From: JAQIBY01 sp046546095
GTDB lineage: Bacteria; Bacteroidota; Bacteroidia; Bacteroidales; ML635J-15
Length of the DNA stretch: 8,366 nt
NCBI GenBank assembly: GCA_046546095.1
Contig: JBKGYK010000097.1
Location: 1 to 8,366 of the forward strand
Direction: 5' to 3'
The notes under the pieces are model-generated. The model saw only the letters and a program-made list of their open reading frames with translations. It did not search any database and was not told where the DNA came from. This document shows positions 1 through 6,446 of the stretch, piece after piece. Position 1 is the first letter of the stretch, and each line of letters begins with the position of its first letter. Position numbers and translations under genes: made by a program.

Positions 1-1
1 C

Positions 2-97
2 AATGCTTACTTCTCCGGAAAACACGCAAATGGTAAAAAAGATGATGCGGGAAGACCACTTATGATCTGTCATTTCACATTACTGGTGCATGCTTAA
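2..97 (+). CDS. Possible 3' end of an unidentified plus-strand gene (frame uncertain)
   Basis: Two plus-strand frames are open from the left edge. One ends at TAA 95-97 and reads about 31 residues, ending in HFTLLVHA. The other ends at TGA 63-65 and reads 20 residues, ending in MVKKMMREDHL. Both look protein-like and too little is visible to choose. Neither could be matched to a family. If either is real, the gene converges on the minus-strand helicase that ends at 108, leaving a 10-nt or 42-nt gap. No T-tailed terminator hairpin is visible between them. Both frames could be chance. Confidence 0.25.
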   Translation, partial: NAYFSGKHANGKKDDAGRPLMICHFTLLVHA

Positions 98-107
98 GTG
101 ATCCTGC

Positions 108-2372
108 CTATTCCTCTTTCAGTTGCGCAAAATATCCTGAAAGCGCATATCGAAGCTGACTGTAGGTATACTTTTCATCCAGGTTTTCCCGAATATCACT
201 GAGTTTGGTACTGCCCGTATCATGGTAGGCTTTTACCACGGCATCCATACAATCCTGATCGACAAAATCCCCGGCGGGAATCAGGCCTTTGGAAACACAC
301 TGGCTTAGGTGTCCTTCAATAGTACTGATGGCCAGTCCACGCTCATCCGCGATTTGTTCCGCGGTTTTCCCTGCTTTATACAATTCCAGGCTCACTTCCA
401 CGGTAGGAGATTTTCCTTTTTTCCCGTCTTTTGTTTTTTGTTCCTTTTTTGATGTTTTACGGCCTTTCATCTGTTGCTCGGTGTACAGTTTGCTTTTTCC
501 CGCATCCATGGCTGCTTTATCCGGTTCCTCATCTTCAATCAGCGATTTCATCAGTATTGTGCTTTTTAACAACTGCCTCAGCTTACTCATGAACCACCCC
601 TCCATATCTTCCAGTTCACCACGGTATTGCTTGGCTCCTTTGATACCCCCAAGTTCACTGCGTTTTTCGGCGATATCTCCGGCAATCTTCTTTAACACAG
701 GTTCAAAATAATCACAGGCTGCCCCTACCCTCTTATTCAGATATACCAGATCCTCAGTGCTGCTACTGTCATCATCTTTCATCAGGCGGGCTATTTGTTT
801 CTGAAATTTCTTTCCTGTTGACTGAATATTCAGCAAATCCGGCAACAGTTTTTCTGCCCAGGCCTTATGTTTCTGCTTTTCCGATCGATTCTCTGTTTTG
901 TCATAAGTCTTCAGATGGTTTCTCATCTGAAAGATCAATTCATCAAAATCGAAAGCAGAAAAAAGATATGACCGGGTATAGTAAAATGCCTCAGTTCTGA
1001 GCCGTTCCTTCAGGGAGCTGGTATCGCTTTTGGCACGGGCAAATTCAGAGAGAGCCTGATCAGGTTTCAGGCTGTATTCAGGCATTGGACGTGACAACAT
1101 GAGCCCATCCAGGCTACGCAGCCGCGAAAGAGCAACATATGCCTGGCCCGGAGCAAAGGCACGTGAGACATCAATGATGGCTTTGTCAAAGGTCAGGCCC
1201 TGGCTTTTGTGTACTGTAATTGCCCAGGCCAGTTTTACCGGGTATTGTTCAAAGCTGCCAATACTTTTTTCCTCAATCTCGTTTGTTTTTTTATTGAGTT
1301 TATATCGTTTGTTTTCCCACTTGTATGGTTCCAGAATGACCGGCTCACTGCCGTCAAGAAATTCCACGACAATTTCATCAGTCGCGATTCCGGCCACTTT
1401 TCCTATTTTGCCGTTAAAGTAACGCTGATTGCCGGAATAATCATTTTTCACAAACATAATCTGGGCACCGGTTTTCAGCTCCAGTTTATCTTCAACCGGA
1501 TAGTTTCTTTCAGGAAAATCCCCCTCCACATCTGCCGTAAATGTTTTGCTTTTTCCGGGCAACTCTTTCAGTTTTCGCATATTCAACTCATCGGCCTGCC
1601 TGTTATGTGTGGTAAGTGAAACAGCGCCTTCTTTTTCTTCTGCACTGAGATCCTTTCTGTGATGCCTGTTCAGCAGTTTTATATCCTCAGGTGTCAGGCT
1701 ATCATCCCGCAAGTGGTTAAGCAGACGGATAAATTCCGGGTCATGCTGCCGGTAAATTTTTTCCAGTTCAATATAGACCGGTTTATTGTTTTCAAAAGCC
1801 CTGGCATCAAAAAAATACATGCTTTTGTAATACGGGCTCAGATAACCCCATTCCCGGTTTCTCACCACAGGCGGCAATTGCTGCATATCTCCGATAAGCA
1901 AAAGCTGTACCCCACCGAAGGGGAGATTTCGTTTACGTCTGACAACCCTTAGGACTGTATCAATGGCATCGCACATATCAGCACGCAGCATACTCACCTC
2001 ATCAATGATAAGCAGTTCCATTTCCTGCAGCATTCTCCGCTTCACTTTCCCGAGTTTCAGATGTTTCATAATGCTTGCAGGTGTGGCAATTTCAGTGTCC
2101 AGTTCCCCTGCATTGAGATTGCGGTTTGAGGGCAAAAAAATACCCAATGGCAATTGAAACAGGCTGTGCAGTGTCACGCCTCCTGCATTGATGGCTGCTA
2201 TACCGGTAGGTGCAGCGACGATTGCAGTCTTGTGGGTCTCCTGCTGTATTTGTTTCAGGAAAGTAGTCTTGCCCGTTCCTGCTTTACCGGTAAGAAAAAC
2301 ATGACGTTGTGTACTGTTCACATATCTGGCAGCTATCCGTGCTGCATTGAGTTCTTCATATTCTTGTGTCAT
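108..2372 (-). CDS. Pif1-family (SF1B) DNA helicase with C-terminal helix-turn-helix domain
   Basis: This is a 754-aa ATP-dependent DNA helicase of the Pif1/RecD2-like superfamily 1B, expected to move 5'-3' on single-stranded DNA in the cytoplasm. Visible motifs in order are Walker A GKAGTGKT (29-36), motif Ia APTGIAA (54-60), Walker B IIDEVSM (122-128), motif III GDMQQLPPV (161-169), the arginine-bearing EKIYRQ (204-209), HKSQG near 387 and AYVALSRLRS near 410, so all catalytic elements appear intact. The helicase core ends near residue 440. A helical region follows, then a lysine-rich linker (about 634-654) and a helix-turn-helix module (about 655-700, TAEQIADERGL...STIEGHL) like the HTH_40 domain found after some RecQ and Bacteroidota helicases. 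It follows the 164-aa gene by 20 nt and may be co-transcribed with it. A TAnnTTTG box directly upstream could also start its own short-leader message. Its precise role (repair, fork maintenance or a mobile-element function) cannot be read from sequence. Confidence 0.93.
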   Translation of the reverse strand: MTQEYEELNAARIAARYVNSTQRHVFLTGKAGTGKTTFLKQIQQETHKTAIVAAPTGIAAINAGGVTLHSLFQLPLGIFLPSNRNLNAGELDTEIATPASIMKHLKLGKVKRRMLQEMELLIIDEVSMLRADMCDAIDTVLRVVRRKRNLPFGGVQLLLIGDMQQLPPVVRNREWGYLSPYYKSMYFFDARAFENNKPVYIELEKIYRQHDPEFIRLLNHLRDDSLTPEDIKLLNRHHRKDLSAEEKEGAVSLTTHNRQADELNMRKLKELPGKSKTFTADVEGDFPERNYPVEDKLELKTGAQIMFVKNDYSGNQRYFNGKIGKVAGIATDEIVVEFLDGSEPVILEPYKWENKRYKLNKKTNEIEEKSIGSFEQYPVKLAWAITVHKSQGLTFDKAIIDVSRAFAPGQAYVALSRLRSLDGLMLSRPMPEYSLKPDQALSEFARAKSDTSSLKERLRTEAFYYTRSYLFSAFDFDELIFQMRNHLKTYDKTENRSEKQKHKAWAEKLLPDLLNIQSTGKKFQKQIARLMKDDDSSSTEDLVYLNKRVGAACDYFEPVLKKIAGDIAEKRSELGGIKGAKQYRGELEDMEGWFMSKLRQLLKSTILMKSLIEDEEPDKAAMDAGKSKLYTEQQMKGRKTSKKEQKTKDGKKGKSPTVEVSLELYKAGKTAEQIADERGLAISTIEGHLSQCVSKGLIPAGDFVDQDCMDAVVKAYHDTGSTKLSDIRENLDEKYTYSQLRYALSGYFAQLKEE

Positions 2373-2379
2373 ACAAGTA

Positions 2380-2387
2380 CAAATGTA
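2380..2387 (-). promoter_or_regulatory. Perfect Bacteroidota -7 box just before the helicase start
   Basis: On the minus strand the sequence TACATTTG fits the Bacteroidota consensus TAnnTTTG exactly and ends 7 nt before the helicase ATG. The upstream -33 TTTG is only weakly present, as ATTG at 2405-2408 with a 17-nt gap. Transcription from it would begin about at the start codon, giving a leaderless or nearly leaderless message. It sits in the 20-nt gap behind the 164-aa gene. A chance match in AT-rich sequence is possible. Confidence 0.35.
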
Positions 2388-2392
2388 AAATA

Positions 2393-2887
2393 TTATCTCG
2401 ATTTCAATCGTGCAATTTGCTTGCCGGCTCTTGTTTGCTGAAGAATTACATCCGGATCATTCTCAAGCTGTTTTATTACTTCAGGGGCAGTTGCACCACT
2501 CAGCATCATCAGTTTGTTGACACTCCGCCAGCGATACGGGCCCTCTCCAAGAACAGATTTGAGCGTTTCTCTGAGTTCACTCTCCGACTGTTCTTCTCCT
2601 GGCTTCTGTGTCAATCCTTCATGATGATCTATCTTGTTTTCTACAGCCTCAATCCGGTTTTCCAGGCTTGTGATTTCATCCTGCAATGGCATGATTTCCG
2701 TTTCAGTCAACTCTTTCTCCCTTTCATAAAACTCCGCTTCAATATCCCTGACACGAAATGATTTCACTTTGCTGAAACCGGCAATAATAAATTTGCGAAA
2801 CATAAGAAGTATTGCGATCACAACCAGGGGCCACATGATAACCGACAGCAGCTCCGTCCATTCCTGTAAATTGAGCGCAACCAACAT
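2393..2887 (-). CDS. Membrane-anchored coiled-coil protein with winged-helix-like C-terminus
   Basis: This 164-aa protein is not recognised by name. Residues about 13-30 form one hydrophobic membrane segment (LLSVIMWPLVVIAILLMF), followed by basic residues (RKF, KVK), so by the positive-inside rule the rest should be cytoplasmic. A short IEAEF segment (49-53) leads into a charged coiled coil (about 54-92). A polar stretch follows, then a compact domain (about 118-164) beginning YRWRSVNKLM and ending QTRAGKQIARLKSR. From memory this pattern (W-R-S/T, small helices, then a G-K-x-I-x-x-L hairpin) resembles small winged-helix modules that end other bacterial single-pass membrane proteins, but this was not checked. 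The gene starts 1 nt after the stop of the 108-aa gene and ends 20 nt before the helicase, which implies coupled expression. It may be an adaptor that binds nucleic acid or protein at the inner membrane. Confidence 0.8.
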   Translation of the reverse strand: MLVALNLQEWTELLSVIMWPLVVIAILLMFRKFIIAGFSKVKSFRVRDIEAEFYEREKELTETEIMPLQDEITSLENRIEAVENKIDHHEGLTQKPGEEQSESELRETLKSVLGEGPYRWRSVNKLMMLSGATAPEVIKQLENDPDVILQQTRAGKQIARLKSR

Positions 2888-2888
2888 A

Positions 2889-3215
2889 TTACAAGGCTTT
2901 CAATGCTTTATTAATGGCATCATTAAAAACACCCAGTGCGGCATTTACAGCACGCTGGGCTGATGCTTTCCCTATTACCTGCAATGTATTGAGCTCTATG
3001 ATGAGCATGTCTTTTTCATCTTCAATATATGACTGAAACTCCTGCCCGGATATTTCGCCATGGAGACGTTTTTCGCTGAGGTTTTTTAATCTGGCTTCTT
3101 TTGTTTTCAGAATACTGTTCACTTGTGTTTCTGCCCGGTCATACTCTTCGCCCAGACTATCTTTCAGGGCGGTGAACATCTTTTTTACAATTGTTTCAGG
3201 TTGCATGTGATTCAT
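2889..3215 (-). CDS. Small helical coiled-coil protein, function unknown
   Basis: This 108-aa protein has no signal peptide or membrane segment. It is strongly helix-forming: residues about 20-80 are rich in E, K, R, L and Q in heptad-like order (RAETQVNSILKTKEARLKNL), so a coiled coil or helical hairpin is likely. The C-terminus is an alanine-rich amphipathic helix (ASAQRAVNAALGVF). I do not recognise the family. The start ATG overlaps the stop of the upstream lipoprotein gene (ATGA), and the stop lies 1 nt before the next start, so translation is probably coupled across all three genes. A second in-frame ATG three codons downstream is an alternative start. It may form a complex with the membrane protein encoded next, which also has a coiled coil. 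Confidence 0.72.
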   Translation of the reverse strand: MNHMQPETIVKKMFTALKDSLGEEYDRAETQVNSILKTKEARLKNLSEKRLHGEISGQEFQSYIEDEKDMLIIELNTLQVIGKASAQRAVNAALGVFNDAINKALKAL

Positions 3216-3700
3216 TGTCTATCCGTTTTATCTTTTGATTCATCTTTTTTGGCTTCTTCGGCTACCAGAATATAATAAAGCATATTCTGCATGTACTGGT
3301 TTTGCAGTTCAATATTGGCATTGCTGAGGGTATTGTCAGTTTTATGACGATTTTTGTACTTTTTCCACTTTTCAAGAGCAATTAAACAGTTTTCTGTGCT
3401 CTCCTCATTGAGAGGTCTGACTTTATTTTTGTAATACAGGGAATGCAAATCGGCCTGAATATCAATATAATAACTAACGCAAGCATCGTATTCTCTTTCC
3501 TCTACCGGCATTTCCATCAGCCTGAGGTAAAACAGATCGATATCTTTCATCAGGCTTGTTACTTCATCAGATATTTCTTTTTTATAATCCGATACAAACT
3601 GCACCGAGCAGGAAGTGAAAATACCCAAAAACAATGCAAGCAAAAGGATTCGCAGATTCGGGAAAGCATGGACTTTTACATGTTTTACAAAAGTTTTCAT
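3212..3700 (-). CDS. Small lipoprotein, first gene of the minus-strand cluster
   Basis: This 162-aa protein begins with a long basic N-region, then a hydrophobic stretch (about 16-28) and a lipobox-like FTSC (28-31). Cys31 would be lipidated and the mature protein anchored in the envelope. Phe at position -3 is less usual than Leu but is tolerated in Bacteroidota. The mature part is helical and charged, with about 85 residues rich in Y, L and E, a cysteine pair in DACVSYY and ENCLIALEKWKKY, and a hydrophilic lysine/aspartate-rich tail. I do not recognise the family. The residue after Cys is Ser, so nothing argues for retention in the inner membrane. The gene leads a cluster with an ATGA overlap to the next gene, and a promoter-like region lies just upstream (3725-3757). 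Confidence 0.78.
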   Translation of the reverse strand: MKTFVKHVKVHAFPNLRILLLALFLGIFTSCSVQFVSDYKKEISDEVTSLMKDIDLFYLRLMEMPVEEREYDACVSYYIDIQADLHSLYYKNKVRPLNEESTENCLIALEKWKKYKNRHKTDNTLSNANIELQNQYMQNMLYYILVAEEAKKDESKDKTDRQ

Positions 3701-3724
3701 AGGAACAATAATTGGTTTTCCCTG

Positions 3725-3757
3725 TAAAAATACACAAATATATCCGGAATGACAAAA
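3725..3757 (-). promoter_or_regulatory. Candidate promoter(s) for the minus-strand cluster
   Basis: Two overlapping Bacteroidota-type promoters can be drawn on the minus strand. One has TTTG (3753-3756), a 20-nt spacer and TATTTTTA (3725-3732, one mismatch to TAnnTTTG), which would start transcription shortly before the ATG at 3700. The other uses the perfect box TATATTTG (3735-3742) but lacks a properly spaced -33 element, since TTTG is only 10 nt away. The first is favoured by spacing and the second by box quality. Confidence 0.45.
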
Positions 3758-3763
3758 TCATTC
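3747..3763. repeat. 6-bp inverted repeat overlapping the -33 box
   Basis: GAATGA (3747-3752) and TCATTC (3758-3763) are perfect inverted copies around the 5-nt spacer CAAAA, which carries the candidate -33 TTTG on the minus strand. It could be an operator for the cluster to its left, or a weak hairpin in the 3' region of the 187-aa gene. On the minus strand no T-run follows it, which argues against an intrinsic terminator for that gene. Confidence 0.35.
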
Positions 3764-3782
3764 TTTTCTTACCATAAAAAAA

Positions 3783-4346
3783 TCATTCCAGACGGGTGTG
3801 CGGCTGGAAACTGAGGATGGAGCTATCCATGACGGGAATAAATTTCTTCTTTTTGGCCTCAGGTGTAAAAAACATCAACTGATAAAAGTACCCGGCACTC
3901 TCTGTGATGCCCAGGTGATAATAATAGTCCTTGCCGTCAACCCTATCGGAAAACTCAGCAAAGACGGTACTCCAGTCGTTTCTTTTTGTTGTATCAATCA
4001 CTGTAAAATCAGAAATACCAGAATTTTCTTTCATCATTTCTGCGATTTTTTTGGTATAATCATGCACATCTGTTTGGTCGATTACAGTATCTGCAACTGA
4101 CAGCAAATCCAGAAAAACCTCCTTTTCATCTCTCAGAACAATCAAAAACAGGTTTTTATCCCGGTCACCATACTCCAGAACAGCATATTGATTAAGTCCC
4201 TCCATTTCATCCATATATTCAGGCAAGATAAGCTTAAAATCAGCATGATCAATGGTTTTAAACGTAATTTCTTCAGACTGATTATCGCCACAAGCTACAA
4301 ATACAAACAGTATTGCTAAAAGACAAAAAATTTTATTCGTTTTCAT
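3783..4346 (-). CDS. Lipoprotein of unknown function, possibly PsbP/Mog1-like fold
   Basis: This 187-aa protein has a textbook lipoprotein signal: MKTNK, a hydrophobic core, then a lipobox ending VAC, with Cys19 followed by GDNQSEE. It should be exported and lipid-anchored in the envelope. The mature domain alternates strands and helices: DFKLILPEYM at the start, a central charged helical region, YYYHLGITES and YQLMFFTPEAKKKKFIPVMDSSILSFQP near the end. The last element (a strand, a short loop, then a helix with SILSF) is like the end of PsbP/Mog1/DcrB-type small domains, a guess from pattern only. It is separated from the next minus-strand gene by 82 nt holding a promoter candidate, so it is probably its own unit. 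A one-mismatch -7 box TAACTTTA (4364-4371) lies 17 nt before its ATG. It is divergent from etfB, and no functional link between them is visible. Confidence 0.8.
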   Translation of the reverse strand: MKTNKIFCLLAILFVFVACGDNQSEEITFKTIDHADFKLILPEYMDEMEGLNQYAVLEYGDRDKNLFLIVLRDEKEVFLDLLSVADTVIDQTDVHDYTKKIAEMMKENSGISDFTVIDTTKRNDWSTVFAEFSDRVDGKDYYYHLGITESAGYFYQLMFFTPEAKKKKFIPVMDSSILSFQPHTRLE

Positions 4347-4394
4347 ATTTCACAATTTGACGATAAAGTTAAGGAATTTTACTTGAATTCAGCC

Positions 4395-4424
4395 ATTGAT
4401 AGTGATAAGTTAACGATTATCAAT
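4395..4424. promoter_or_regulatory. Nested inverted repeats in the divergent intergenic region
   Basis: ATTGATA (4395-4401) is repeated inverted as TATCAAT (4418-4424). Within it, TGATAA (4403-4408) pairs with TTATCA (4417-4422) around GTTAACGA. The half-site TGATA thus occurs twice directly on the left and once inverted on the right. The block lies between the divergent 187-aa lipoprotein gene and etfB and touches the candidate etfB -33 element, as expected of an operator. No matching regulator is in the window. Confidence 0.4.
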
Positions 4425-4454
4425 TTTCACGGGATTTCATCCTGTTTATATTTA
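4424..4454 (+). promoter_or_regulatory. Candidate promoter of the etfB-etfA-acyl-CoA dehydrogenase operon
   Basis: TTTT (4424-4427), a 19-nt spacer and TATATTTA (4447-4454) match the Bacteroidota TTTG / TAnnTTTG pattern with one mismatch in each box. It would give a leader of roughly 45-65 nt before etfB. A competing box TATTTTCG (4488-4495, one mismatch) has TTTG at 4460-4463 with a 24-nt gap, which is too wide. Neither is decisive. Confidence 0.35.
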
Positions 4455-4523
4455 CATGTTTTGGGGCAGAAAGACGGGCTTTTTTTTTATTTTCGCATCC
4501 TAAACATGAATATAATGACAAGC

Positions 4524-5393
4524 ATGAAGAAACTGAACATTCTTGTTTTAGCAAAGCAAGTACCTGACACCAGAAATGTTGGTCAGGATGCGATGAAGGC
4601 AGACGGCACGGTAAACCGTGGTGCACTTCCGGCGATTTTCAATCCGGAAGATCTCAATGCCCTTGAACAGGCCTTGAGAATAAAAGATAAGTATGATGCC
4701 AGCATAACACTGCTTACTATGGGTCCACCCCGTGCAGCAGAAATTGTCCGGGAGGCAATGTACCGGGGTGCGGATTGCGGTGTATTACTAACCGACAGGT
4801 CATTTGCAGGTTCCGATACTCTTGCAACTTCCTATGCCATTGCAATGGCAGCCAGGAAACTTAAGCCTGACATCATCCTGGCAGGACGTCAGGCCATTGA
4901 TGGGGACACCGCTCAGGTAGGCCCGCAGGTAGCCGAAAAACTGGGATGGCCACAAGTCACCTATGCCGAGGAAATCACAAACATCAGCAACAAAAGCATT
5001 GAAATTAAGCGACGTCTTGAAAATGGCGTTGAGCTTGTGAAATCTTCTCTCCCGATGGTAGTAACGGTAACCGGTTCTGCTCCGGAATGCAGAACACGCC
5101 ATGCAAAGCTTACCATGAAGTACAAACATGCCCGTACCGTTTCTGAGCTTCAGAATGAAGACAGAGATTACGAAAGCATGATTCAGAGGAAGCCTTACCT
5201 TGAGATCAAAGAATGGGATGTCAATGAAGTAAAGGCTGATACTGAAAAACTCGGTCTTTCCGGCAGTCCTACCAAGGTGAAGAAGATTGAAAATGTGGTA
5301 TTTACTGCCAGGGAAACCAGAAAAATGGGAGACAGCTACGAAGAGATCAGTGAGTTAATGAAAGAAATGATTGAAAATCACACCATTGGTTAA
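4524..5393 (+). CDS. etfB: Electron transfer flavoprotein beta subunit
   Basis: EtfB pairs with EtfA to form the cytoplasmic flavoprotein that carries electrons between acyl-CoA dehydrogenases and the respiratory or fermentative pool. From the chosen start the protein has 289 aa and begins MKKLNILVLAKQVPDTRN, which carries the family signature KQVPDT (11-16). NPEDLNALEQAL, LTMGPP, GADCGVLLTD and FAGSDTLATS follow. The nucleotide-binding loop GRQAIDGDTAQVGP is at 121-134 and GSPTKV at 247-252. DGDTAQVGP and GSPT are typical of the ETF class that includes bifurcating ETFs of anaerobes, unlike the mammalian or FixA types, so the second site may hold FAD rather than AMP (inference). In-frame ATGs at 4506 and 4515 and a TTG at 4383 are alternative starts. 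The residues encoded upstream of 4506 do not look like ETF, and 4524 gives the usual N-terminus. It is followed after 13 nt by etfA. Confidence 0.95.
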   Translation: MKKLNILVLAKQVPDTRNVGQDAMKADGTVNRGALPAIFNPEDLNALEQALRIKDKYDASITLLTMGPPRAAEIVREAMYRGADCGVLLTDRSFAGSDTLATSYAIAMAARKLKPDIILAGRQAIDGDTAQVGPQVAEKLGWPQVTYAEEITNISNKSIEIKRRLENGVELVKSSLPMVVTVTGSAPECRTRHAKLTMKYKHARTVSELQNEDRDYESMIQRKPYLEIKEWDVNEVKADTEKLGLSGSPTKVKKIENVVFTARETRKMGDSYEEISELMKEMIENHTIG

Positions 5394-5402
5394 AAACTGA
5401 AA
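5393..5402 (+). promoter_or_regulatory. A-rich leader motif before etfA (copy 1)
   Basis: AAAACTGAAA lies 4 nt before the etfA ATG in a 13-nt gap, and an identical 10-mer lies 3 nt before the acyl-CoA dehydrogenase ATG. No Shine-Dalgarno sequence is present in either gap. A-rich leaders are known to support initiation in Bacteroidota, so this may be the ribosome-loading element of the two downstream genes. The motif also overlaps an ATG-CTA-TGA minicistron (5402-5410) that shares the etfA start by ATGA-type overlap. Confidence 0.4.
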
Positions 5403-5406
5403 TGCT

Positions 5407-6429
5407 ATGAACAATATATGTGTAATTATTGAACTTACCGAACAGGGCAAACCAGCCGATGTATCTCTGGAGTTGCTGACCAAAGGCAAACAGCTTGCTG
5501 AACAACTCGGAGTAAAACTGGAAGCACTGGTAATCGGAGATAAACTCAAGGACATTGAAAAGGAGCTTTACCCCTATGGTGTGGATAAAGTTCATATTGC
5601 AGAAGATAAACGGCTAAAACATTATCTTACCCTGCCCTTTACCAAAATTGCTGTTGACGTATTCAAAAAAGAAAAGCCACAGATAGTTCTGTTGGGTGCA
5701 AGCAGCACAGGTCGTGATTTGGGTCCCCGGGTTTCCAGTGCTTTGGAATCCGGACTTACAGCCGACTGTACCGAGCTTGTTATCGGTGACCATTACGTCA
5801 AAAAAACCGATACGGAATACAAAAACCTTCTTTATCAGATTCGTCCTGCATTTGGCGGTAACATCATTGCTACCATCATCAATCCGGATCACCGTCCGCA
5901 AATGGCAACCGTGCGTGAAGGTGTGATGAGAAAAGAGATTTTTGATCCGGCATACAAAGGCAGCAAAAATACAGTTGATGCGTCAGCCATCCTGAATGAT
6001 GAAGACTTTGTGGTTGAGATCATTGAACGCCATATTGAAGAAAGCAAGATCAATATCAAAAATGCTCCGATAATCATTTCCGGTGGTTACGGTGTGGGAT
6101 CAAAAGAAAATTTCGATCGTCTGTTTGAACTGGCAGATGTTCTTGGTGGCGAAGTTGCTGCCTCCAGGGCGGCTGTAGATGCAGGATTTGCTCCACATGA
6201 GCGACAAGTCGGGCAAACCGGTGTTACCGTTCGCCCCAAACTGTACATTGCCTGTGGTATTTCCGGTCAGATCCAGCACACTGCCGGTATGAAGGAATCT
6301 GCCATGATCATCGCCATCAATACAGATGCTGACGCTCCCATCAATGAGGTGGCTGATTATGTCATACACGGCGATCTCAATGATATCATACCAAAAATGA
6401 TAGAAGCATATCACAAAAACACCAAGTAA
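5407..6429 (+). CDS. etfA: Electron transfer flavoprotein alpha subunit
   Basis: EtfA (340 aa) carries the main FAD of the ETF heterodimer. The N-terminal domain (about 1-195) shows LLGASSTGRDLGPRVSSAL, RPAFGGNIIATI and RPQMATVREGVM, as in other alpha subunits. The C-terminal FAD domain starts with SGGYGVGS (225-232) and continues with SRAAVDAG (253-260, Arg254), RQVGQTG (266-272), GISGQIQHTAGM (284-295) and INTDADAPI (304-312), the conserved FAD-contacting segments. Length and domain order are normal and nothing is missing. It lies 13 nt after etfB and 17 nt before the dehydrogenase gene, so all three are surely one operon. The ATG at 5407 fits the family N-terminus (MNNICVIIEL). Partner choice is inferred from the next gene. 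Confidence 0.96.
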   Translation: MNNICVIIELTEQGKPADVSLELLTKGKQLAEQLGVKLEALVIGDKLKDIEKELYPYGVDKVHIAEDKRLKHYLTLPFTKIAVDVFKKEKPQIVLLGASSTGRDLGPRVSSALESGLTADCTELVIGDHYVKKTDTEYKNLLYQIRPAFGGNIIATIINPDHRPQMATVREGVMRKEIFDPAYKGSKNTVDASAILNDEDFVVEIIERHIEESKINIKNAPIIISGGYGVGSKENFDRLFELADVLGGEVAASRAAVDAGFAPHERQVGQTGVTVRPKLYIACGISGQIQHTAGMKESAMIIAINTDADAPINEVADYVIHGDLNDIIPKMIEAYHKNTK

Positions 6430-6433
6430 ATTT

Positions 6434-6443
6434 AAAACTGAAA
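6434..6443 (+). promoter_or_regulatory. A-rich leader motif before the acyl-CoA dehydrogenase (copy 2)
   Basis: This is the second copy of AAAACTGAAA, ending 3 nt before the ATG at 6447, in a 17-nt gap with no Shine-Dalgarno sequence. The near-identical spacing in both gaps of the operon suggests a conserved initiation signal rather than chance, though two copies are little evidence. Confidence 0.4.
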
Positions 6444-6446
6444 ACA

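Noticed and set aside
1209..1619. Plus-strand open frame opposite the helicase
   Set aside because: It is antisense to intact helicase motifs, and its composition (F, I, H-rich) is typical of an antisense frame.
3747..3763. Intrinsic terminator of the 187-aa lipoprotein gene
   Set aside because: The stem is only 6 bp with four A-T pairs, and on the minus strand no T-run follows. The T-run lies on the other side, where no plus-strand gene ends.
4488..4495. TATTTTCG as the main etfB promoter box
   Set aside because: The nearest TTTG is 24 nt upstream, too far for the usual spacing, and transcription would begin almost at the ATG of 4506.
4383..4523. Longer etfB starting at TTG 4383
   Set aside because: The extra residues do not resemble any ETF N-terminus, and they cover the inverted repeats and promoter-like boxes. 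The start at 4524 gives the normal KQVPDT spacing.
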